From assembly GCA_948144175.1 (NCBI GenBank), contig CANXME010002189.1, forward strand, positions 124,001 through 188,000: DNA of 64,000 nucleotides, written 5' to 3'. A program made the translations under genes and the position numbers. Position 1 is the stretch's first letter; each line of letters opens with the position of its first letter. The DNA comes from Closterium sp. NIES-65. Lineage: Eukaryota; Streptophyta; Zygnematophyceae; Desmidiales; Closteriaceae. The notes under the pieces are model-generated. The model was not told the DNA's origin, searched no databases, and saw only the letters and a list, made by a program, of their open reading frames with translations. Positions 55,784-64,000 of this stretch are shown here, piece by piece.

Positions 55784-58251
55784 ATGGTGAGACCTTTATC
55801 GGACGAATGGAAGCACGTGATCAAGGAGTCTAACAACAGCGTTGTTAGTGCGACATGCAAGCATTGCGGAAATGTCGTTACTCCTAACGCGACACGTATT
55901 AGGTATCATATTTACGGTACTCCTTCAGACAAGCTTAAGAACGTGACGATGTGCAAGTCAGACAAGGCTGAGCTACTCCGTGCGGAAGCCGAACGTGAAC
56001 GTTCCTCTACCGGAGAATGTGAAAACCGTGCCTCCACGTCCTCGGTTGCACTTCAGCCCGTACGTCGTAATAGGCAACGTGACATCCGCGACATGACGGA
56101 TGATGTTGCTCGCGGGCGCGTAGACTACCTGTGGTGTGCGGCGGTGGCAGATAACGATCTCGCGTTCAACGTATCAGGGTCGAAATCGCTCTAGGCGTTT
56201 GTTGACGTGGCCATCCACTTCGCGAAGCCTTACACTCTCCCCACCCCCTTCCGCGTCTCGGGGCCGCTGCTTACCAAACTCAGGGCTGATACGGAAGACC
56301 TCGTTACGCCGCTCAAGGACAGCTAGAACACGAGCGGGTGCTCCCTCTTGGTTGACGGGTGGACGTGCATGAAGTCACAAGGCATGGTGTGCGTCATCGC
56401 GCAAAACGATACGGCACCCGTCATAGTTGACGTCGTTGACTCGAAGACTGCAAAGAAGACCGGAGCGTACCTGGCGGTTCGATCCGCACGGTGGGAGGCC
56501 AACGCGTCGTCCAAGTCGTAATGGACAACGCGTCCAACAACAAACGTGCGGCCGAGTTGCTGAAACCCGAATTTCCGCATGTCTTCTTCACGAATTGCGC
56601 CGCGCATGTGTTGGACCTCATGTTGCACGACTTCGGGAAGGTTCGGCCGGTGAGACGTGTCCTACCTCAAGTTCACTGCGTGGTTATGATGGTGAAGGCC
56701 AGCGTCCCCCGGTTGTGCTTTTCCGGACACTCTTCAACAAGTTGTCGTTGGTCCGGCCCGGTGCAGCGCGTTTTGGGACTCAAGTGATAATGGTCGGCCG
56801 CTTCTTGGAAGTAAGGAGGGCGCTTCAGGCGATGGTGATTAGCGAGGAGTGGGAGCAAGTGGCTGTGGCACGGACGAAGGAGGGGCAAGCAGTCCGGACG
56901 CTCCTACTTGATGATTTGTTTTGGGATCTTGCCAGCGCAGTCCATCGCCTCATGATTCCAAACTATGAGGTGCTTCGGGCTGTTCACAAACGCTCTCCAC
57001 TCATGGGGCAGATATATGGCCTCATGTTAGAGGCTACAGTCAAAACGAACGCGGCTGCAGAGGCGGCAGGTAAGCAGCTGACACATCTTGGCTTTATCTA
57101 GCGTGCTTCCCATCCCAAATAAGCCACTAACATGGTCGTTGGGTTCTCCCTCCACAGCGGGACTATTCGTCAAGCGCACCGGCCTGCTGGCCACAAAGGA
57201 CAGGCCGTCCTTTTTGGCCACCATCAAGGCAATCGTGGCTAAGAGATGGGACGGTTAGCTACACAATTCGTTGCATGCTTTGGGGTGGCTTCTCAACCCC
57301 CGAAACCAACCAGAATGCGGTGAGAAATGACAAGGAGGTGACGGCAGGGGCGGATGAGGTAATCCAAGCCCGTGGTGGGGACGTGGCCAAGCGCGCATTG
57401 CTGTGCGCTCAGCTGACCCAGTTCCACAAGGGAGAGGGGCGGCTTGGATCACACGACGCCCGTTGGGCAGCCTCGACTTTGGTGGAGGGGGGGCGCTTCA
57501 GGAGCTGGCTGTGATGACCCTATCACAGCCAGTCACCTCTTCCGAGGTGGAACGCTATTGGTCCGCCCTTGCTCGTGTGCAGAGGAGGGACCGGAACCGC
57601 CTGGCCGCCACAAAGATGACTGACGTCACCTTTGTGGCCTTCATCAGGCGGGCCCGTGAGGCTTTCGATCGCAGGCAGGTTGTGCGTGAGAAGCTCTACC
57701 GTGACCTGAGCAACGACACCCTCAAGGACGGCTGCCTCGTTCCCCCGGTCGCACCAGAAGAAGAGGAAGAGGGGGCTGAAGTAGTGGGGGAGGGAGAGGA
57801 GGGAGAGGAGGGGGAATGTACCACAATTGACTGGGCGGAGTTCAGGAGCATTGGGAAGAAGAGCAGGAAGAGGAAGGCGGGAGCGGGAGAGTCCTCCAAG
57901 AGGAAGGGTAAGGGGAAGGGGAAGGGTAAGGGGAAGGGGAAGGGTAAGGGGAAGGGGAAGGGGAAGGGGAAAGTTTCATGCAAGGGTGTGAGGAAGGGAA
58001 AGGCTGCAGAGTGGGGGGAGGAGGATGAGGAGGAGGAGGAGGAGGAGGAGGAGGAGGAGGAGGAGGAGGAGGAGGAGGAGGAGGAGGAGGAGGAGGAGGA
58101 GGAGGAGGAGGAGGAGGGTCTGATGGCGGTCAGCAGTGGGCGTGAGGAGGCGGCACCCGCCAAGAACCCAAGGGGCATCGATCCGTGGGATATCAGCGAT
58201 GGTGATAGTGGGGAGGAGGATGACGAGGAGGAGGAAGAAGAGGATCAGTAG
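55784..58251 (+). pseudogene. hAT transposase with BED finger, interrupted by stops and shifts
   Basis: The start is MVRPLSDEWKHVIKESNNSV. BED-type finger: ATCKHCGNVVTPNATRIRYH. The catalytic-core region contains GCSLLVDGWTCMKSQGMVCV, then VVMDNASNNKRAAELLKPEF and HVFFTNCAAHVLDLMLHDFG. Next come RPGAARFGTQVIMVGRFLEV, a probable intron (GT near 57,069, AG near 57,159), KRWDG..LHNSLHALGW, and the dimerisation region QPVTSSEVERYWSALARVQR. The C-terminus is a Lys-Gly repeat and a long Glu run, ending EEDQ TAG. In-frame TAG at 56192-56194, 56324-56326 and 57256-57258, plus several frame changes, make it inactive. Confidence 0.8.
58020..58115 (+). repeat. (GAG)n coding repeat in hAT transposase
   Basis: About 30 Glu codons following a Lys-Gly repeat (57,905-57,970). 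Confidence 0.9.
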
Positions 58252-58610
58252 GGTACAGTGTAGAGGGGGGTAGAGAATGAATAAGGGGTATTAACCCATT
58301 GCAGGCTTGTGTGGAGGGGCGGAGGAGGGGAGGAGGGTAGAGTGGGGGAAAGGATAGATTGGGAGTAGACTTACAGTAGTGAGGTACTCGTTAACCGTAG
58401 AGTAAGGGTAGTAGGCCATTGTAGGCTTGTTTCTCAGTCTGTCCTGTTCATTCTGGGTCGTCTCAATAAATTCTTGGGAAAAAAAAAAAAAAAAAAAAAA
58501 AAAACAGACAAAAAGTCCGATAAAAAACGGCAGTATTTTTGCAAACTGACCGTAAAAAACCACCATTAAAAACAAACCGATTTTTACTATGACCGTCATT
58601 TTGACCCTTG

Positions 58611-58840
58611 ATCATACCACACTGTATCATACCACACTGTATCATACGTGTATCATACCACACTGTATCATACCACACTGTATCATAGCACACTGTATCA
58701 TAGCACGCTGTATCATACCACACTGTATCATACCACATTGTAACATACCACACTGTAACATACCACACTGTAACATACCACACTGTAACATTCCACACCG
58801 TAACATGCCACACTGTAACATGCAATGACACACCATGCCA
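58611..58840. repeat. 15-bp satellite split by the hAT insertion
   Basis: About fifteen copies of actgtatcataccac and variants (taacatacc, tagcacact). The same unit lies left of the hAT at 55,030-55,095. Confidence 0.85.
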
Positions 58841-58852
58841 TCAAGCACATGG

Positions 58853-58983
58853 GTGCACATGAATGCACATCAATGCACATCAATGCACATTAATGCACAT
58901 CAATGCACATCAGAGCACATCAATGCACATCAGTGCACATCAATGCACATCAGTGCACATCAATGCACATCAATGCACATCAC
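58853..58983. repeat. 10-bp minisatellite
   Basis: About thirteen copies of gcacatcaat. Confidence 0.9.
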
Positions 58984-59004
58984 CACCACTGCCATCACTC
59001 ACAA

Positions 59005-59365
59005 GGTCGGAGTTGTAGTGCTGGTGAGGTGTGCCAGAGAGATGGTGAAACCCCCTTGGGTGAGGTGAGTCTCAAGGAGGCGAAGGGGGTAGAAGGTCAC
59101 AGAGCAAGGCCTTTGAGAGGCAAGGGAGGGCGTTTGAAAACCCTGGGTTGAAGCGAGCAAGAGGGCACAGGAAGGGGGGGATTCCGCTGCCCCTTGCTCG
59201 TGCCAACCCAGGGGTTTCAACCCCCCTCTCCCTCCCTACCCCTCGCCGGCCATACTCAGGCCACTTCAACCCCCTTCCCCTACGTACGACTCACCCCACC
59301 CAGAAGGTTCTCATCACCCCTCTGCCACACCGCACCACCACCACCATCCCCACCACACCACCAGC
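59005..59365. repeat. Long imperfect foldback (inverted repeat)
   Basis: Two arms of about 160 bp (about 59,005-59,165 and 59,200-59,365) can pair around a loop near 59,180. Matching parts include ccctgggttg with caacccaggg, gagcaag with cttgctc, and gtgagtc with gactcac. It could be a foldback transposon or a hairpin transcript gene. Confidence 0.55.
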
Positions 59366-59388
59366 ACCACCATCACCCTTCCACAACT

Positions 59389-59545
59389 GGCCAATGCACA
59401 CCATGCACTTCCCCACCATCACTTACCAGCACCAGGAGCAGCAGACAGCAGCAGAAACCATCACTTCCCACCATGCCACAGCTCGCCAATGCACGCCATG
59501 CACTTCCTCACCACCACTTACTAGCACCAGGAGCAGCAGACAGCC
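59389..59545. repeat. Direct duplication of about 60 bp, period 97
   Basis: The segment starting gccaatgcacaccatgcact recurs at 59,486 with few changes. Both copies end agcaccaggagcagcagaca. Confidence 0.7.
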
Positions 59546-60676
59546 CATTCCCCTCCAGAAACAGCACTCCCAGTGGCTGAGGCTTATGGGGCGAGGTGTG
59601 CCAGTGGAAAAGCATGATCTGGCCCAAGACTCAAATCCCACCCCTGACGCGAACCAGAGCCGCCGGCCGGTCGACTCTAACGGTGTCCATTAAGCTTTGG
59701 ACGTCAGATCGGTTACTTGAGCACCGAGTGCCTCCGCCATGCAGATTCCACCCACAAGCCACAACCCCTGAGGATGCTGCCCCTAAGGCAGTGAGCTGGG
59801 TGCTTGCTCCCATGCCCCCCACCCACACACCTCATTCCCTTCACCCCATGCCTCCTTATCTCTACCTACTGTTAACAGGAATGGAGTGTTGGTCCCGCCC
59901 TCGCTTGGGCAACGCCGACGACTTGGTCGGATGTACGGGAGTAGCAACCGACCGTTCACAGTGGGAGAGCTGCTCGACAGGCTTCGTCGAGCTGCAGGGG
60001 ACCGCTGTGGTGTTGCTGTCGACTAGGGAGCTCGACAGCTGCAACTGACTGGTCTGGGCGACGGGTGGGACGTCGACCAGGACCTGCAGTTCGACCGGGA
60101 GGTCGACGGAGCAGTCCGTCGACCTGACAAGTGAGCAGCGGTCGACGAGGGGAGCTCGGCGACAACCGCTGATGGCTCTGGTCGACGGAAGGGGTCCGTC
60201 GACCAAGGGGTAGCTCGACGGGAGTTGTGGTCGACCAGAGGGACCTGGTGGTCGACCAGAAGCACCTGGTGGTCGGCCGAGTCGACTGGGTAACCTGCTC
60301 GACGAGTTCTGCGGAGGCACGCGAACGTCGTCGAGGTTGCGATGGCGCAGGCGACTGCGGGCTGGTATCCCGGAGTCGATATGGCTCGTCAGGCGCAGAC
60401 AACAGCCGACGAATGCCCAACGAGGCAAGTCGGGCCAATCGTTTGCGCACACCTGCGAGCGTGCACACTGCTGTGTTCTACGGGGCAACGCTGGACAGCC
60501 GCTCTGCTGCAGCGTTGGCACGCCGTCGACCTGCTCCGTTGGCAGGTCGCCTTTCTGCAGTGCTGGCGCGGCTCCTCTACGCAACGCTGGCAGGCGGTCG
60601 ACCGAGCTGTGCAGGCGGTCGACCAGGCTAGCAGCAGGGTTGCTAGGTGCCTGATGTAGTCATTGTTGCCATCTCT
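59546..60676. other. GTCGAC-rich spacer left of the second copia, no gene assigned
   Basis: From about 59.93 kb the motif gtcgac/ggtcga recurs every few tens of bases. Frames on both strands give low-complexity Arg/Ser/Thr or Pro/Ser/Val products with no domain seen. Confidence 0.45.
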
Positions 60677-60840
60677 TGTTGGACTGATTCTGGAATTCCA
60701 ACTTTACTAGTGGAAACTCTTGCCAATTTCTCCCGTGAATGTGCAAACACTAAGGAACCAAGCAAAGCTACGATCACCTCTAGTAGTTCGTGCCAACCCC
60801 TGTTGTCTAGCTCACTACCGTTGTAGAGTAAATCACCGCA
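60677..60840 (+). repeat. Probable 5' LTR of the second copia
   Basis: About 164 bp from tgttggactgattctggaat to aaatcaccgca (TG...CA), sharing the TGTTGGA start of the first copia LTR. The following tggtgcagtgagc would be the primer site. The partner LTR lies outside the window, so borders are tentative. Confidence 0.45.
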
Positions 60841-61327
60841 TGGTGCAGTGAGCGTGGAGCGAACACGCGACCTTCAGATAGGAGCCGACTTTTGCACTTA
60901 CTAAGTCATTCGTAGGCCGGCAGCAGCGATAGTCGCCATGGTCGGCCTCGTAGTTGATGCGAGTGTAGCGGACACCTTGGAGGCACGTTTGGCTGACGCG
61001 AGGAGACGCCACGCGGATGGCGAGTACGGGACGATCCCCTTGGTGATCGCCGAGTTGGGCATCCGGTCGCAGTGGGCGACTGAACACCCTTCCCGTCCTA
61101 CTTCTCCTCGACCGGTGCGCAACGAAGGTGGCGTCGACGACGAGGTCGACGGTGGTGCACGAGTCAGCGGCAGTTAAGGCACGAGGCAGAGAGGAGTGAT
61201 CAAGGTCGACGGTAGTGTCGACGGAATCCAGGCGCGAGTGCAGCGGTCGACGGCTGCTGCAGGGAGCTCGCGTGCCGACGTCGATGTTCGACGCCGTTCT
61301 CCTCCATGAAGGGGTGGAGGGCTCTCG

Positions 61328-62525
61328 GTGACGACACACGTGACGGCGGGCGGGATTGCACCGGCGTATGGCTACTTCAAGTTCTCGCCGGACCGGATCG
61401 TCGTCGCACCGCTGCAAGGTCGACGGGACCTCATCACCTGGAGGGAGTCGATTGAACCTCAGCTAGAGGTCGCCGGGCTGAAGGGCTTCGCCGATGGCAC
61501 CGTGCCCTTTCCGCCCGAGGAGGATGTTGAGCTACGCGGGGAGTTTCGTTTTGCTCACCTGCTCACCTTCATGGTCATCTTGAGGTGCTGCTTGCCAGTG
61601 GTGCAGCTAGCGCTGAGGAGCTGTCGAGAGCGACTGGATGCTGGTCACCAGGCATGGCACTTCATCATGTCGACGTACCAGGCCAGGGACGACCTGTACA
61701 TCGGACAGCTAGAGGAGAAGATGACTCACATTCGAATGGGCGAGCAGGAGTCGGCGACGGACTATTGCAACCGAGCTCGACGGATCCTAGCTGAGATAAG
61801 GATGGCGGGCGCCGAATACTCGACGGCGTCCTACATCACCCACGTCCTCAAGGGCCTGCCGCGCAGCTACAACCAAATGAAGAGGTTTACGATGGTGCCC
61901 GGCACACGTGAGTCCCTCGACGAGGACTCCCTTACCAGCTACATCCTCCAGGATGAGGCGATGCACGAGGCAGAGCAGCCCACGGAGTTCCTTCCGCAGG
62001 CGAGTTACGCTGCACCGACGAAGCCGAATAGTCAGCAGGAGCAGCGCGGGAAGCCAGGCGGAGGTGGTAGCGGAGGTGGGCGGTCGACGAAGGACGTCGA
62101 CGAGAAGAGGTCGACGCGGGACAAGGGTCGACGAGGTGGTGGTCGACGGCGGGAGTGCTGGATCTTTGGCGACCCCGACCATCTCTCCTTCGAGTGCCCC
62201 GACCGCGATGATAGCGACGAGGACGACAACAAGGAAGGCCACGGTCGATCGACCAGTCGTCGCCCCCGTCGAGTCGAGAAGCCGCGCAAGGAGAAGCAAG
62301 CGTCGAAGAAGACGTCCTCGACAAAGGACGTCGACAGCTCCAGCGGCAAGAGCCGAGGCGACGAGGAGGCGTCGTGCTCGATGGTCGGCGTGGTGGAGCC
62401 GACGGTCTCGCTAGCACCGGAGGCTGGCGAGGACTTCCAGGCGGTGGCAGCAGCTGTGCAGGCCAACCCGATGGCGGTGCTGCTCGACAGCGGGTGCTCC
62501 CACCACCTGATGGGGACGAAAGTCG
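61328..62525 (+). pseudogene. gag: Second copia gag and protease start
   Basis: Gag core: GRRDLITWRESIEPQLEVAG, WHFIMSTYQARDDLYIGQLE, EKMTHIRMGEQESATDYCNR, ITHVLKGLPRSYNQMKRFTM. The zinc knuckle reads CWIFGDPDHLSFEC: the second Cys of CX2CX4HX4C is Phe. A basic Ser/Lys/Arg linker leads to the protease motif VLLDSGCSHHLMGT. An extra A near 62,519 shifts the frame, and this frame ends shortly after (TAG at 62546-62548). Confidence 0.85.
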
Positions 62526-64000
62526 GTCTTCGTCGACATGGGGCCTAGCGACGGAGTGAAGCACGTGCGTGGGTTCAACGGGGCATTACAGTCTGTTGAG
62601 GGTCGTGGAACTGTCGCTCTGCAAGGGGAGGCCGGGAAGCGGGTGCTCATCCCCGACGTGCTCTACGTTCCGGGTGTTCAGGCGAACCTGCTGTCAGCCG
62701 GCCAACTGAAGGAGAGCGGAGTGCAGCTGCAGGGTGACGGCGACGAGATGCTGCTCGTTGCTACGACCGGGGAGGTGCTCGGTCAAGCACGCTACACCGG
62801 ACGAGTCCTCTGCACCGACCTTCGCCCCTGCTCGACACAGTCGCCGTCGACCGAGGTGGTGGCTATGCGGACGATCGTCTCGGCATCAAAGGCGACCCCT
62901 GATCGGCTGCATGCAAGGCTCGCGGACGTCAACGTCGACATGATCAAGAGCTCGGCAAAGCATGGAGTTGCTGTTGGGCTCGACATCACGCCGTCGACCG
63001 GAGCAGACCCGCCGTATGTCTCGTGCGTCGGAGGAAAGCTGGCGCGGCACACCTTCCCTGCCAAGGGCTCGGACGCAGCGGAGACGCTGGCTGTCGTGCA
63101 CATTGACTTGTGCGGGCCATTTCGAGTAGCTGCCAAGGATGGCAGCCTGTACTTCCTGCTGCTGAAGGATCGCCATACTCGATTTGTATGGGCAATGCCG
63201 GTCGCTCGGAAGAGCGACGTGCTGCGGGAGTTCCAGCGGTGGCTGGTGCTGGTGGAACGGCATACGAAGAAGTCGGTGCTGTCGCTTTGCTCCAATCGAG
63301 GAGGGGAGTTCCTCGGGAAGGCGTTCGCCGACTTCGTCGACGGGAAGGGCATCGTCCACGACCTGACGTGCCCCTACACTCCGCAGCAGAATGGCATGGC
63401 TGAGCGGGAGATGCGCACGGCCGTCGAGTCCGTGCGGACGATGTTGCTGCACATGGGCGTGCAGCACCACTGGTGGCACCTTGCTCTACGACAAGGTGTC
63501 TGGGTGCGCAACTGCTTGGAGCGGTCGACGACGCCGCCGGGGACGACTCCGTACCAGCTGCTGACCGGGCAGAAGCCCGACCTTATGCTGGCGCGGGTGT
63601 GGGGCTGCATGGTGCAATTCATGGTTCCCGAGCAGCAACGTGGTGGGAAGCTGGCGCCGAAGGCTCGCTGGGGACTTCACCTGGGTGTGTCGCCAGAGAG
63701 CAAGGGCTGGGAAGTGCTCGACCTGACCGACAACAAGGTGGTCACGTCGATCGAGGTGATCTTCTACGAGACGCTGTCGCTGGAGGTGTGGAAGGCGAAG
63801 TATGGGCCGGCGTCGAAGCGGACGCAGCCGCACTCGCCAACGGATACATCAACAGCGACGGTTCCGTTGCTCGCCAAAGTCGACGAACCCGGTGATGAGG
63901 ATGTTGTGGAGGTTCTTTCCCCTCCCCCTGTCTTTGCTCCTCCGTTCCCCGTCGCAGATCGGCCTGGGTCGGCACCTGTGTCGCCCACCGACAATGAGGG
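62521..64000 (+). pseudogene. pol: Second copia protease end and integrase (open at right edge)
   Basis: The frame continues SVFVDMGPSDGVKHVRGFNG and VLYVPGVQANLLSAGQLKES. The pre-integrase zinc region is degenerate: LHARLADVN has Asp for the second His, and PPYVSCVGGKLARHTF has Tyr for the first Cys. Integrase: HIDLCGPFRV keeps the first Asp, LCSNRGGEFLGKAF has Asn in place of the second catalytic Asp, and YTPQQNGMAEREMRTAVESV keeps the Glu. The C-terminal part CMVQFMVPEQQRGGKLAPKA is typical. The frame is open to the window edge. Confidence 0.85.

Larger units (their letters stand above)
55097..58610 (+). mobile_element. hAT DNA transposon (decayed autonomous type)
   Basis: The 3,514-bp element has 20-bp inverted ends: caaggatcaaaatgacggtc at the left and its partner with one mismatch at the right. 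It is flanked by atcacacc and atcatacc (7 of 8 identical), an hAT-sized target duplication within a 15-bp satellite. It encodes a BED-finger transposase. A stretch aataaattcttggg followed by about 26 A lies at 58,465-58,504, near the right end. Confidence 0.85.
60677..64000 (+). mobile_element. Second Ty1/copia element (5' part, open at right edge)
   Basis: Leader, gag with a modified zinc knuckle, protease, and integrase are present up to the window edge in copia order; RT and RNase H would follow. Its codon choice is dominated by tcgac, unlike the first copia. Several residues essential for nucleocapsid and integrase are changed, and one frameshift lies in the protease, so it is probably dead. 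Confidence 0.85.

Noticed and set aside
59862..60659. 240-codon minus frame and several plus frames
   Set aside because: No recognisable motif; they reflect the GTCGAC-rich composition.

Overview
This window reads as nuclear DNA of a green-lineage eukaryote, most probably a streptophyte (charophyte) alga or another non-flowering plant. The sequence alone does not name the species. Grounds: dozens of GT-AG introns, single-LRR exons of exactly 72 bp separated by phase-2 introns (the style of plant LRR receptor genes), a legume-type lectin, a papain-type protease, plant-like LysM units, a chromodomain Ty3/gypsy element, Ty1/copia elements with initiator-Met-type primer sites, and hAT and PIF/Harbinger-like MITEs. 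Nothing bacterial or organellar was seen.

Layout. (1) 1-11.34 kb, minus strand: a decayed paralogue that runs off the left edge. It is collinear with the second half of the intact gene and carries premature stops, a microsatellite frameshift, a lost splice donor and a copia fragment fused in frame to an LRR-cap exon. (2) 11.5-13.4 kb, plus strand: scattered exons of a kelch-type gene, probably a remnant. (3) 14.25-14.93 kb: a hAT MITE with a perfect 8-bp target duplication. (4) 15.286-40.883 kb, minus strand: the main gene. I could thread 47 exons through GT-AG sites with all 46 junction phases compatible, giving about 2,325 residues and a TAA stop. The predicted secreted protein is: signal peptide, six LRR-cap/LRR/Cys-rich modules, an L-type lectin, a papain-like protease with Gln/Cys/His/Asn all present, two small EGF-like units and four LysM-like units. 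Its introns hold minisatellites, palindromes and a PIF/Harbinger-like MITE. (5) 41.9-54.35 kb: a chromovirus split at its protease active site by a younger copia element (43.775-50.669 kb), each with its own 5-bp target duplication. (6) 55.1-58.6 kb: a decayed hAT transposon with a BED finger. (7) 58.6-60.7 kb: satellites and a long foldback. (8) 60.68-64 kb: the 5' part of a second, mutated copia element that runs off the right edge.

How the genes fit together. The main gene joins protein-binding repeats (LRR), glycan binders (L-type lectin, LysM) and an apparently catalytically complete cysteine protease in one extracellular chain without a kinase or transmembrane tail. The simplest inference is a secreted protease guided to glycan- or chitin/peptidoglycan-bearing surfaces (microbial or cell wall), but no function is proven here. 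Every module boundary is a phase-1 intron, so whole modules can be gained or lost without breaking frame, and the paralogue next door (two modules instead of six) shows that this has happened. The rest of the window is transposon-rich sequence.
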